Assembly (NCBI GenBank): GCA_947494925.1
Contig: CANLWS010000009.1
Location: forward strand, 186,001 to 250,000
Direction of reading: 5' to 3'
DNA from: an uncultured Alteromonadaceae bacterium
GTDB lineage: Bacteria > Pseudomonadota > Gammaproteobacteria > Enterobacterales > Alteromonadaceae
Length of the DNA stretch: 64,000 nt
The translations under genes were made by a program, and so were the position numbers. Positions within the stretch are counted from its first letter, which is position 1; every line of letters begins with the position of its first letter. Positions 1-8,133 of the stretch are shown here, one piece after another. The notes under the pieces are model-generated. The model made no database searches, was not told the origin of the DNA, and was given only the letters and a program-made list of their open reading frames with translations.

Positions 1-103
<103 letters not shown>

Positions 104-130
104 TTACCTCGAAAAACCAAAAAACCAAGG

Positions 131-202
131 GGTCAGAGTCATTGATTCTAGACTACCCCGATAACGCTGGTCGAGTAATTAATAAAATCAATGACTTTGA
201 CC
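131..202. repeat. 17-bp inverted repeat pair (REP/BIME-like) between rpmA and obg
   Basis: GGTCAGAGTCATTGATT at 131-147 is repeated in inverted orientation at 186-202 with a single mismatch, around a 38-nt spacer. The paired inverted layout in an intergenic region downstream of a terminator resembles a RAYT-mobilised REP doublet. It could also fold in the obg leader RNA. The family assignment is inference; the repeat itself is seen directly. Confidence 0.6.
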
Positions 203-224
203 TCGTTTATATTTTGCTTGCAAT

Positions 225-252
225 AAAAAACCCCGCAAGTGCGGGGCTTTTT
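225..252 (-). terminator. Intrinsic terminator after rpmA
   Basis: CCCCGC-AAGT-GCGGGG hairpin (231-246) with A-rich and T-rich flanks. Read on the minus strand it follows the rpmA stop by about 28 nt and ends in a run of T. It should end the rplU-rpmA transcript before obg. Confidence 0.85.
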
Positions 253-273
253 CAAATGCGATAACCTGTTTGC

Positions 274-531
274 TTATTCAGCAACGATGCTCACGAATTT
301 GCGGTTTTTAGGACCTTTAACTTCGAATTGCACTTTGCCATCTGACAATGCAAATAAAGTGTGGTCTTTACCAATACCCATGTTGTCGCCAGGGTGGAAA
401 CGTGTTCCACGTTGACGAACAACGATATTGCCCGCTAAAACTGACTCACCACCGAAACGCTTAACACCTAAACGTTTACTTTCTGAGTCACGACCGTTAC
501 GAGTACTACCACCCGCCTTTTTATGTGCCAT
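274..531 (-). CDS. rpmA: 50S ribosomal protein L27
   Basis: Protein of 85 residues, the normal length for L27. The N-terminus [16 protein letters not shown] is the conserved L27 start, whose flexible tail reaches the peptidyl-transferase centre. Further on are the family's [18 protein letters not shown] and [11 protein letters not shown] blocks. An AGGAG ribosome-binding site precedes the ATG. It is the second gene of rplU-rpmA, 15 nt after the rplU stop, and is followed by a strong terminator. Confidence 0.98.
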   Translation of the reverse strand: MAHKKAGGSTRNGRDSESKRLGVKRFGGESVLAGNIVVRQRGTRFHPGDNMGIGKDHTLFALSDGKVQFEVKGPKNRKFVSIVAE

Positions 532-546
532 CTGTCCGTACTCCTA

Positions 547-858
547 TTAAGCGTTAATGCCAGTGATTTTCACTTCCGTGAACCACTGACGGTGACCCAT
601 TTGCTTACGAGAATGCTTACGACGACGGAACTTGACGATTTTAATCTTTTCGCCACGACCGTGTGTAACCACTTCAGCAGTAACTTTACCGCCATCTACG
701 TAAGGGGTGCCGATTTTAATATCGTCACCATTACTAACCATCAAGATATTATCGAATTCAACAGTCTCGCCTGGTGCGACTTCGATTTTCTCAAGACGAA
801 CGGTTTGGCCTTCGGCCACACGGTGTTGTTTACCACCACTTTGGAAAACCGCGTACAT
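547..858 (-). CDS. rplU: 50S ribosomal protein L21
   Basis: Protein of 103 residues starting [14 protein letters not shown], the standard L21 N-terminus. An upstream in-frame start would add 31 residues that do not belong to the family, and a GGAG-type site sits just before the chosen ATG, so 858 is preferred. The basic stretch [16 protein letters not shown] near the C-terminus is the 23S rRNA-binding part. First gene of the rplU-rpmA operon, divergent from ispB as in E. coli. Confidence 0.98.
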   Translation of the reverse strand: MYAVFQSGGKQHRVAEGQTVRLEKIEVAPGETVEFDNILMVSNGDDIKIGTPYVDGGKVTAEVVTHGRGEKIKIVKFRRRKHSRKQMGHRQWFTEVKITGINA

Positions 859-910
859 ATTTAACTCCGCTCTGCGTCCAATGACGCTAAAATTCAAAAA
901 CAGGGCGCGG

Positions 911-939
911 ATTGTACGTGAACTACTCAACCCTATCAA
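911..939 (-). promoter_or_regulatory. Sigma-70 type promoter for rplU-rpmA
   Basis: On the minus strand TTGATA (934-939), 17-nt spacer, TACAAT (911-916), about 50 nt upstream of the rplU start. Both hexamers match the consensus well. Confidence 0.6.
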
Positions 940-1084
940 GTCAAAATTCAAGTTTTTTTGATTAATTATCCAACAACTATGAAACCCGCCGGATTAATTT
1001 ACCGGGTTAACTGGATACCCTGCGCGATTTCTGTAAAATCGTCGCCATTCTATGCCCTGTATTAATGATTCTTTCGGTTCGAAA

Positions 1085-2056
1085 ATGGACATAACTAAAA
1101 TTCGTGCACTAGCTGAGCAAGACATGCAGTCGGTCAATGAGCTTATTCAAGAACAAGTCAGCTCAGACGTCGCACTGATCAATCAGCTTGGTTTCTACAT
1201 TGTCAATAGCGGTGGAAAGCGCCTGAGACCTCTTCTGACGGTCCTGGCGGCGCGTGCTGTTGGTATTAAAAATAACCAGCACCATACATTGGCGGCAATA
1301 ATTGAATTTATTCATACGGCCACACTGCTGCACGATGACGTAGTGGACGAGTCCACCATGCGCCGGGGGCGAGAAACCGCAAACGCTGTTTTTGGCAATC
1401 AGGCATCCGTGCTGGTTGGCGATTTTTTGTATACCCGCTCTTTTCAGATGATGGTCAGTCTTAAACGAATGCGGGTAATGGAAGTGCTTTCCGATGCAAC
1501 AAACGTTATTGCGGAGGGCGAAGTACTGCAATTAATGAATTGCAATGACCCAGACACCAGCGAAGCCAGCTATATGCAGGTCATTTACAGCAAAACTGCA
1601 CGATTGTTTGAGGCCGCAACTCTATTAGCTGCGATCCTGACTGACCAATCCGAAGAAATTGAACTGGCCATGCAGGATTATGGAAAATACCTGGGAACCG
1701 CATTCCAACTGGTCGACGATATTCTCGATTACGCTGCAGATGCTCAGGAAATGGGTAAAAACGTCGGAGATGACCTAGCCGAAGGTAAACCTACCTTACC
1801 TCTATTGTACGCCATGTGGCACGGTTCGGAAGATCAAGCCAAAATGATCAGGGATGCTATCGAGCATGGAAATGGTATGGAAAACCTGGAGGCTATTCTC
1901 ACGGCTATGGAGCAAACTGGCTCGCTCACTTATACCAAACAACAAGCTATCAAAGCTTCAAAGCAAGCCATTGCTGCACTGGCACCTTTACCTGAATCAG
2001 AATACAAGCAAGCATTGATCGGTCTCGCTCACCTGTCCGTTGAAAGAGCAGCATAA
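1085..2056 (+). CDS. ispB: Octaprenyl diphosphate synthase
   Basis: Trans-isoprenyl diphosphate synthase of 323 residues that makes the C40 side-chain precursor of ubiquinone and menaquinone from FPP and IPP. The first aspartate-rich motif is in the LLHDDVVDES region, the second in FQLVDDILDYA, and GGKRLRPLL is the IPP-binding segment. The N-terminus MDITKIRALAEQDM aligns with E. coli IspB, so the start is placed at 1085 rather than at an upstream ATG (1052) that would add 11 unrelated residues. Divergent from rplU, as in E. coli. The ribosome-binding site is weak. Confidence 0.95.
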   Translation: MDITKIRALAEQDMQSVNELIQEQVSSDVALINQLGFYIVNSGGKRLRPLLTVLAARAVGIKNNQHHTLAAIIEFIHTATLLHDDVVDESTMRRGRETANAVFGNQASVLVGDFLYTRSFQMMVSLKRMRVMEVLSDATNVIAEGEVLQLMNCNDPDTSEASYMQVIYSKTARLFEAATLLAAILTDQSEEIELAMQDYGKYLGTAFQLVDDILDYAADAQEMGKNVGDDLAEGKPTLPLLYAMWHGSEDQAKMIRDAIEHGNGMENLEAILTAMEQTGSLTYTKQQAIKASKQAIAALAPLPESEYKQALIGLAHLSVERAA

Positions 2057-2371
2057 ATTATTAGAGCGTATTGAGCTTTAATTTCCTGTTCAGGACTTAT
2101 TAGCACGGGTCCAGAATGCTCGTTCAAGTGTTCAATGCAATTGGCAATGCCCAATAAATCCCAGCACTATCCAAATTCTTATGAACAGCCTCAATCAACT
2201 GACTGGACCTGTGAATTAAATATCCTGATCTGTGGACGAAGGCTCTTTTAGCCCTAGGTATTTTAGGGCATTATGTAAGTTGAAACTTTGAATTAGCATG
2301 GGCTTCCATCAACTGGACTGCATATTGATCAATTATTAGCGTCGATTTTACATCGTCTGGGTTTAACTAAG
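2057..2371. other. Intergenic region without a gene
   Basis: 315 nt between ispB and the TPR gene. A short hairpin (GCCCTA at 2251-2256 pairing with TAGGGC at 2264-2269) is the only structure seen. It lacks a T-run, so it is not called a terminator. No convincing ORF or promoter. Confidence 0.5.
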
Positions 2372-3412
2372 TTGCGCCATTTATTTTTAGCAATCTATCT
2401 CTGTTTTTGTCTTCCTCTGTTCGCTGCTGTCCCAACTCATGCTGATCTTATCCTGGCTAAAAGCCTTCTCAAAAACGACGCTCAAGAGAGCTGGTCGCTG
2501 TTTCAAAATGCAGTCACCCACATAGAACAAATGCCGCCATCGATAAAATTGGATTGGTACAAAATTGGTGTAGAAGCTGCAACCAATATGAGAAACATGG
2601 AAAATGGCTGGCTAGCCACCAAAATGTTCTATGACAATGGCTGGTCAATCGCCGACCTGGATCAGAAACTTTTTATTGTGCAACATATTGCACGTTTAGC
2701 CTCTATAAGCCGGCAGTTTGACCAAGCCCTTGAACTGTTCAATTGTGCCGAAAATTTCAAAAATGATACCTGGCATCAGTTAAGCATCACCAATAATAAG
2801 GGCGCTGTTTTCATCCAAACGTCCCAGTGGGAAAAAGCAAGAGCTATGTATCTAAAAGGCATAGCATTGGCAGAGACACATAATTACCAAAATGTCATTG
2901 CAGCAATGAGTAACAACCTCGCAGAGGTGTGGCTCAAATTAAATGAGATCGACAAAGCGCTGGAAGCCTATAAAAAGGCCTATGTCATTAAAGCCCGAAT
3001 AGATAGCGAGACCAGCCAGCTAAGTAGCCTTAGCAATATGATGCGCGTAGTATATACCAAGCAAGATTGGCAACAGTGGGACAAATATTACCCATTGTAT
3101 AAACGATTGTTGAATGAAGTCGGTGTAGCTGGATTTCAGATCTTACATGACTGGATGATGGCGTCTAAAGACCTTACTCTTGGCGGCTCAATGCAGGATG
3201 AGCAAGAGCTGCAGAGATTAAAAACCATAGCAGCTGAACTACAAGAACCAGATAACAAAATGTTTATCAACTCTATTGCCGCCTCAATGGATATTCCTAA
3301 AATTTTCCCCGATCCCGTCAACTCAGTCACAACTGAATACCATAACCCAGCGCTTGACGAAGTGATTGAAAGCTGCAAACAATTTATTGAGACCAGAGAA
3401 AAAAGTTTATGA
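2372..3412 (+). CDS. Secreted TPR-repeat protein of unknown function
   Basis: Protein of 346 residues from a TTG start. Residues 1-18 form a Sec signal peptide (hydrophobic LFLAIYLCFCLPLFAA), so the protein is probably periplasmic. The rest is helical with TPR-like pairs; the clearest spans about residues 140-210 (NKGAVFIQTSQWEKARAMY, then ALEAYKKAYVIKARI). No enzymatic motif was seen. The gene is followed 126 nt later by a periplasmic solute-binding protein on the same strand, and the two may act together in sensing or envelope function. The start codon is uncertain because no strong ribosome-binding site is visible. Confidence 0.7.
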   Translation: MRHLFLAIYLCFCLPLFAAVPTHADLILAKSLLKNDAQESWSLFQNAVTHIEQMPPSIKLDWYKIGVEAATNMRNMENGWLATKMFYDNGWSIADLDQKLFIVQHIARLASISRQFDQALELFNCAENFKNDTWHQLSITNNKGAVFIQTSQWEKARAMYLKGIALAETHNYQNVIAAMSNNLAEVWLKLNEIDKALEAYKKAYVIKARIDSETSQLSSLSNMMRVVYTKQDWQQWDKYYPLYKRLLNEVGVAGFQILHDWMMASKDLTLGGSMQDEQELQRLKTIAAELQEPDNKMFINSIAASMDIPKIFPDPVNSVTTEYHNPALDEVIESCKQFIETREKSL

Positions 3413-3538
3413 TTAAATGACTTTAAAACTGATGCGAGAAACGTTTATTTTTCACCGAATCCCATATCCATTATGTCCTCGGAAAAATGCCAATATTGGG
3501 TTGCCAGTAAATTTTAAAGCTGACTCTCCTGTTCGATC

Positions 3539-4303
3539 ATGATGAAACGTTTTACGTTCTTACTGCTTATCGTGCTCAGTCATCATTCCTATGGGTGCGA
3601 ATATCTTATGGTAGTGGGCGTCAACCAAGACTGGCCACCTTATACATACAAAAATGGGGATCAATATTCAGGTCTCGACATTGATATAACCCAACTCATT
3701 TTAACTGAAGCTTCGTTTTGCATAGATTACAGACATATTTCGTCTTCAAGCAGAGCCTTTGTCGAATTGCAAAAAGGTAAAATTGGCATGCTCAAAGCCG
3801 CTAGTTACACCGAAGACAGAGCCAAGTTATTCGTTTACAGCCGCCCATATCGTAAAGAGAAAATGATTCTCTACAGCAAACGACAGTTCCCAATGGAAAC
3901 CCAAAGTCTAAACGAACTATTTAAAGACCAAAGAACGTTTGTCGTGAATCGCGGTGCGCACTATGGGAGTGTTTTTTCCAGACTTCAAAAGACATATCCC
4001 GCGCAGGTCAAACTAGTTAATACAGCTCTGCAACGGTTTGGCATGTTAGATAAAGGACGCGTGTCTTACACTATTGATGACGAACTCACTGGTCGGCATT
4101 ACATTAAAAGCACAGGTTTAACCAATATTGTTGCCACGGAGCTAACCGTTCACGATAACCCTGTGCATTTTATTTTTAACAAAGATGCTATTAATGAGGA
4201 ACAATTGCAGGTGATCAACAAGTCGATCATTTACAACACAGATAAGATTCAAGCTCTATATAACCAATACGCCACACCTGTTCGGCAGGGTTTGGTTGAA
4301 TAA
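3539..4303 (+). CDS. Periplasmic solute-binding protein, SBP_bac_3 family
   Basis: Protein of 254 residues with a signal peptide (MMKRFTFLLLIVLSHHSYG) followed by the family-3 solute-binding fold: VGVNQDWPPYTYKNGDQYSGLDIDI is the usual ligand-domain opening, and SYTEDRAKLFVYSRPY matches the segment that normally reads T.ER.....FS.PY. No ABC permease or ATPase is nearby, so this is an orphan binding protein, a type common in Alteromonadales that may feed a sensor instead of a transporter. Ligand unknown. Adjacent ATG codons at 3539 and 3542 could both start translation. Confidence 0.8.
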   Translation: MMKRFTFLLLIVLSHHSYGCEYLMVVGVNQDWPPYTYKNGDQYSGLDIDITQLILTEASFCIDYRHISSSSRAFVELQKGKIGMLKAASYTEDRAKLFVYSRPYRKEKMILYSKRQFPMETQSLNELFKDQRTFVVNRGAHYGSVFSRLQKTYPAQVKLVNTALQRFGMLDKGRVSYTIDDELTGRHYIKSTGLTNIVATELTVHDNPVHFIFNKDAINEEQLQVINKSIIYNTDKIQALYNQYATPVRQGLVE

Positions 4304-4321
4304 GTTAAATGCTCTTTTGAG

Positions 4322-4504
4322 TTATTTCCAGTTGCGCAGTCGCGCAATAGCTTCTTCAGGTAAATCAATTCTGATGGGTTGGTTTTCCGCATCAGTCATA
4401 CCAGGTAAAAGTGGCAGGCTTTGATATTCCTGCGACTGATTTTCTGATGATACGTCACTCATTCTCTCGTGACCTTGCTGATTTCCTGGCGGTGTAAACT
4501 GCAT
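4322..4504 (-). CDS. Small hypothetical protein
   Basis: Protein of 60 residues, hydrophilic and rich in Gln, Ser and Glu, with no signal peptide or membrane segment. The start at 4504 (MQFTPPGNQQ) is supported by an AGAGG site 8 nt upstream; an in-frame ATG 14 codons earlier lacks one. The C-terminus DLPEEAIARLRNWK looks like an ordered amphipathic helix. It lies downstream of the diguanylate cyclase on the same strand. Function not recognised. Confidence 0.5.
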   Translation of the reverse strand: MQFTPPGNQQGHERMSDVSSENQSQEYQSLPLLPGMTDAENQPIRIDLPEEAIARLRNWK

Positions 4505-4612
4505 AAAAATAACCTCTGCTGGACTCGATAGCATATCGGCTCCCAAAGAGAATACTTGAATGTTTTTTGAGCGATCCCCAGTGATACCAACGGTAGTGAG
4601 TCTGGAACAAAG

Positions 4613-5677
4613 CTACTCCTCAACAATTTCGACCCTGTTTCGACCTAGCTGTTTGGCTTGATACAAAGCACCATCGGCGTCAGCGAAGACCTGAGCAACA
4701 GTTGTGTTTGGTTCGTTACCAGCAACACCGATGCTGACGGTGACCCTCCCAACATCCTCAAAGTTCTGGTTTTCGACAGATTTCCTTATTCGTTCAGCCA
4801 GCGTCAGAGCGCCTTTACGATCTGTATTTCTTGCCAGAACCAAAAACTCTTCTCCTCCCCAACGCCCGATAACATCATCAGGTCTCAGCATGTTCTGCAT
4901 GCATTTAACGACTGCTCTCAGTACGTCATCTCCTACCAGATGGCCGTAGGTATCATTGATTGACTTAAAATGATCTACATCGATAACCAGCACGACAATG
5001 GGCTCTTCTTCGCTGACATATTCGTCCAACTTCTTCTGCATAAATCGTCTGTTGGCAATACCAAGAAGACCGTCAACATTCGCTGCCTGCTCGAGTTGTA
5101 ATGCCCGTTCTTCCGATTCCCGGAAAGTGCGTTTCAATTTAATCACACTGAACATACAGAAAATGTATATACCATGAGACAACACCATATTGATCATCAA
5201 CACTCTGAGTTCGGTATTGTTTACCGGGAATAATTCCGTATAACTGATTGCGAGCATGATTATTAATAAACAATAGATACCTATGGCGGAAATGACGGCA
5301 ATGCGTTTAGCCAAGAACAAAAATGCAACTATGTATACGATAGGCATCCATTGCAGGGTCGAAGCGAGGGGGTAAATGGAGCCTTGGTTTGCAGCCAGTA
5401 TGAAACTGAACACAGCCAGACTCATCAAATAAATCGCGATATGAATAAAGATGATTGCCTTGGCCAGACTCGTTTTATTGAATATCCGGCTCAGGACAAC
5501 GCAAAAGCAGGTCACTACTATGGTTGCTGAGTATCCAACGCGATCAAAGGTGGCAACCAATCCGGTCATTTCCTCCACCATCCAGATCGCTGCGACAACA
5601 GCAAACCCCATCATCAACAGGCGTTGAAAGGCTTTATCATTATGCGAGTAAAATTGTTGTACCGCAGCAGACCTCAA
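4613..5677 (-). CDS. Membrane diguanylate cyclase (GGDEF)
   Basis: Protein of 354 residues. The N-terminal ~185 residues hold about six membrane segments; the C-terminal half is a GGDEF domain that makes c-di-GMP from two GTP. The active-site GGEEF is at residues 274-278, preceded by RPDD with a five-residue gap, which is the canonical inhibitory I-site, so product inhibition is expected. The DVDHFKSINDTYGH block is intact. No EAL domain. The start is TTG; the next Met lies inside the first membrane segment, so TTG is preferred but uncertain. The signal sensed by the membrane part is unknown. Confidence 0.9.
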   Translation of the reverse strand: MRSAAVQQFYSHNDKAFQRLLMMGFAVVAAIWMVEEMTGLVATFDRVGYSATIVVTCFCVVLSRIFNKTSLAKAIIFIHIAIYLMSLAVFSFILAANQGSIYPLASTLQWMPIVYIVAFLFLAKRIAVISAIGIYCLLIIMLAISYTELFPVNNTELRVLMINMVLSHGIYIFCMFSVIKLKRTFRESEERALQLEQAANVDGLLGIANRRFMQKKLDEYVSEEEPIVVLVIDVDHFKSINDTYGHLVGDDVLRAVVKCMQNMLRPDDVIGRWGGEEFLVLARNTDRKGALTLAERIRKSVENQNFEDVGRVTVSIGVAGNEPNTTVAQVFADADGALYQAKQLGRNRVEIVEE

Positions 5678-5820
5678 TGTTGGTCCCTATCAGACTTTTT
5701 TATTAAGTCTAGTTCAATGCAATGGCTGCGTGAAATATCCTTAAAATTTCGATAACAATATTTTGCAGGTCTCTTTTCCCTGCTCACTGTGTATGCAGCA
5801 GAAGTGAGCCTTGGCAGGGG

Positions 5821-7146
5821 CTAGTTAAGCCCCAATTCTCGGGTCATATTTTCGTTTTTCTCGCGGTGCACAATGATATTGTCTTCGATACGAATGCCGC
5901 CAAATGGACGCATCTCATCTATCACATCCCAGTTAATGTACTTGGACTCTGGGGTAGATTTAAGATCAGCCAGCAAGCTGTCTATGAAATAAAGGCCGGG
6001 TTCAATGGTAAACACCTGTCTGGCTTCAACCATGCGAGTGGTGCGTAAAAAAGGATGGGATTCAGGAGGAGGATTTGGTGTTCCGCGGTCGTCAGAGACA
6101 TGGCCTGCTACGTCATGCACTTGCAGCCCCAGGAAGTGCCCAATCCCGTGGGGGAAAAAAGTACTGACGATGCCCAAATCTGCAATACCGTCAGGATCAA
6201 GATTAACGATACCAAAATCAGCTAAGATGCCTGCAATTTTGCGGTATGCAGCTACATGGATATCAGCATAAGGGATCCCCGGCTTCAATTGCTGCGCCAA
6301 TTCCACAGTTACTCGGTCAACAGCTAAAATAAGATCTGCAAATGCATGGGTTTCAGAACAGTAGGTTCGGGTAATATCCGCGGCGTAACCATGGAAACTT
6401 GCCCCTGCATCGATCAGAAATGACCGGGAACTTGCCGGCCTAAATTGGTCTCTGACCATGTAATGCAGTATTGCTGCATTTTGATTAAGGGCAATGATAC
6501 TGGTGTAGGGAACCTGATTATCATCATGACGGGTAGCCCGGCTGTATGCCAGATTAATATCGAACTCACTTAACCCTTGCGCAAAAGCAGATGCTGCTGC
6601 TCTATGACCGTCCACTGCTATACGATTGGCCTCGCGCATACAGATTAATTCATAGTCTGTTTTATAGGCTCTTTGATAATGCAGATAGTGCAGCACCCGG
6701 TCGGGATTCATGTGATCAAAACCCAACGCTTTGGCGACTTCGATGTACTCACCTATGTAAGCAAAACGGGACTTATCGTAAGGTAAGTGCTTTTCGACCA
6801 TGTTGGCCTGAGCCAGAAAAACAATCTCAAATTGGTCTACCCAGAAATCAGAGGGTTCTTCGGGAACGACATGCCAGAAGTCTTTTGGTCGATAAAAAAC
6901 CAGTTTAGGTTTGTCGACGCCATTAACAATCAACCAGCAATTTGGATTGTCTAAGATTGGCACCCATGATTTAAAATGTGGGTTGGCAGCAAATGGATAA
7001 TGGTTATCATCCAGAAAACGGGTCTTACTTTGCCCCGAATGAATGATGAGGCCATCAATACCTTCTCGTTGCAATGCCTCACGGGTCCGTGATTGCATTT
7101 CCTGAATATGTTGAGGATAGAGTTGCGCCAGCATTTGCATAGTCAT
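5821..7146 (-). CDS. pepQ: Xaa-Pro dipeptidase
   Basis: Cytoplasmic M24 metallopeptidase of 441 residues that splits X-Pro dipeptides. It matches E. coli PepQ in layout over its full length (LDDNHYPFAANPHFKSWVP in the N-domain). The dinuclear metal site is complete: D246 in FLIDAGASF, D257 in YAADITRTY, the His in FPHGIGHFLGLQVHD, Glu in FTIEPGLYF and Glu in GGIRIEDNI. In many gammaproteobacteria pepQ sits beside fadBA; here it is separated from them by slt and two small genes. The start is uncertain by a few codons because three Met codons cluster. Confidence 0.95.
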   Translation of the reverse strand: MTMQMLAQLYPQHIQEMQSRTREALQREGIDGLIIHSGQSKTRFLDDNHYPFAANPHFKSWVPILDNPNCWLIVNGVDKPKLVFYRPKDFWHVVPEEPSDFWVDQFEIVFLAQANMVEKHLPYDKSRFAYIGEYIEVAKALGFDHMNPDRVLHYLHYQRAYKTDYELICMREANRIAVDGHRAAASAFAQGLSEFDINLAYSRATRHDDNQVPYTSIIALNQNAAILHYMVRDQFRPASSRSFLIDAGASFHGYAADITRTYCSETHAFADLILAVDRVTVELAQQLKPGIPYADIHVAAYRKIAGILADFGIVNLDPDGIADLGIVSTFFPHGIGHFLGLQVHDVAGHVSDDRGTPNPPPESHPFLRTTRMVEARQVFTIEPGLYFIDSLLADLKSTPESKYINWDVIDEMRPFGGIRIEDNIIVHREKNENMTRELGLN

Positions 7147-7218
7147 TAGCCACTTATGTCGGTGAATACGACGCGTACACTAATACCAAATGACGGAAAA
7201 TTCTAGGCTTAAAACAGG

Positions 7219-7662
7219 CTAGTTAAGCTTTACCTGTAAATCTGCAAGGGATAATTCTGCACCTGCCTGATTGACCAGCTTAATTTCGGCCGGTTCTCCT
7301 GTGTGTTGGTCGAAAAATACTGCTTTGGAGGGCTGATTACGTAGAAAACGATCTCCCCACTCCATTGTTGCCAACATGACTTTTACCAACTCCATACCTG
7401 CCACATCCAATTGATAGGCAAATCGTTTTCGGCTACCAGGTTCCTGATAAGCACGTTTGCGTAATATCTGAAATTCGACCAATTTTTTAAGTCTGTCTGC
7501 CAATATGGCACGAGGAATGGCTATCTCATTGCGAATATCATCGAAACGAACCACGCCATAGAACACCTCCCGAAGAATCATCAACACCCACTTATCGCCA
7601 AGTATTTCAGCAGCTTTAACGAGTCCGCAGTCATCAAGCTTTACAGGCGAAGTGCGATTCAT
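7219..7662 (-). CDS. HxlR-family winged-helix regulator
   Basis: Protein of 147 residues. Residues about 15-100 show the HxlR pattern: a Cys near the N-terminus (DDCGLVKAAEILGDKW), the ILREVFYGVVRFDDI helices, and the wing region PGSRKRFAYQLD. The final ~40 residues extend past the usual HxlR domain. The start at 7662 has an AGGA site at good spacing; an upstream ATG at 7677 does not. It is transcribed away from the small membrane protein at 7713, the usual layout in which HxlR regulators control the divergent gene. Inducer unknown. Confidence 0.87.
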   Translation of the reverse strand: MNRTSPVKLDDCGLVKAAEILGDKWVLMILREVFYGVVRFDDIRNEIAIPRAILADRLKKLVEFQILRKRAYQEPGSRKRFAYQLDVAGMELVKVMLATMEWGDRFLRNQPSKAVFFDQHTGEPAEIKLVNQAGAELSLADLQVKLN

Positions 7663-7712
7663 ATTTAGATTCCTCATTTAACTTTAGAGCTAAGTTTGAC
7701 ATTTGAACTCAA

Positions 7713-8126
7713 GTGATTCAAGATTTATCTAAGTTCATTTTTCAGACTTTGGTGATTATGTCCTTTTTAAGTGCTCTGCTGATCTTTAAAATTGTGGGTT
7801 CTATCCTTTTAATCTGCGTACCTTTTTTAACTTTTTCGCAGCAAAAACTGGAGCGTCTCACTCGCATTCAGGCTGAAACCCCCTTGCTCTTCCGGCTTTA
7901 TGGATTGGCGGTAATCAGTTTGTTGGTGGGCTATAGTTTTGCTTTGTATAGTTCGCTGAACAATGAATTCCCTATGCACGGTGTCATCATGGGATTGGTT
8001 TCTAATGGTGGCGGCAGTATTTTATTGATCGCCAATGGGGGTTGGAAATCTTCACGAGTCCCCACTATTTTTGTCACTATTGTGGCTGTAGGACTCATAA
8101 CAAGCCTGCTGGATTATTATTTTTGA
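7713..8126 (+). CDS. Small four-helix membrane protein
   Basis: Protein of 137 residues with about four membrane segments (residues ~14-40, ~60-80, ~90-107, ~117-135) and almost no soluble part. The GTG at 7713 gives the longest product. An ATG at 7758, preceded by GGTG, would begin at MSFLSALLIFKIVG and still keep the first membrane helix. It is divergent from the HxlR regulator and is its likely target. No characterised family was recognised. Confidence 0.6.
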   Translation: MIQDLSKFIFQTLVIMSFLSALLIFKIVGSILLICVPFLTFSQQKLERLTRIQAETPLLFRLYGLAVISLLVGYSFALYSSLNNEFPMHGVIMGLVSNGGGSILLIANGGWKSSRVPTIFVTIVAVGLITSLLDYYF

Positions 8127-8133
8127 CTACCAG

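Noticed and set aside
5782-5809. GCTCACT / AGTGAGC inverted repeat after pepQ
   Set aside because: 14-nt loop and no T-run on the minus strand; too weak to call a terminator.
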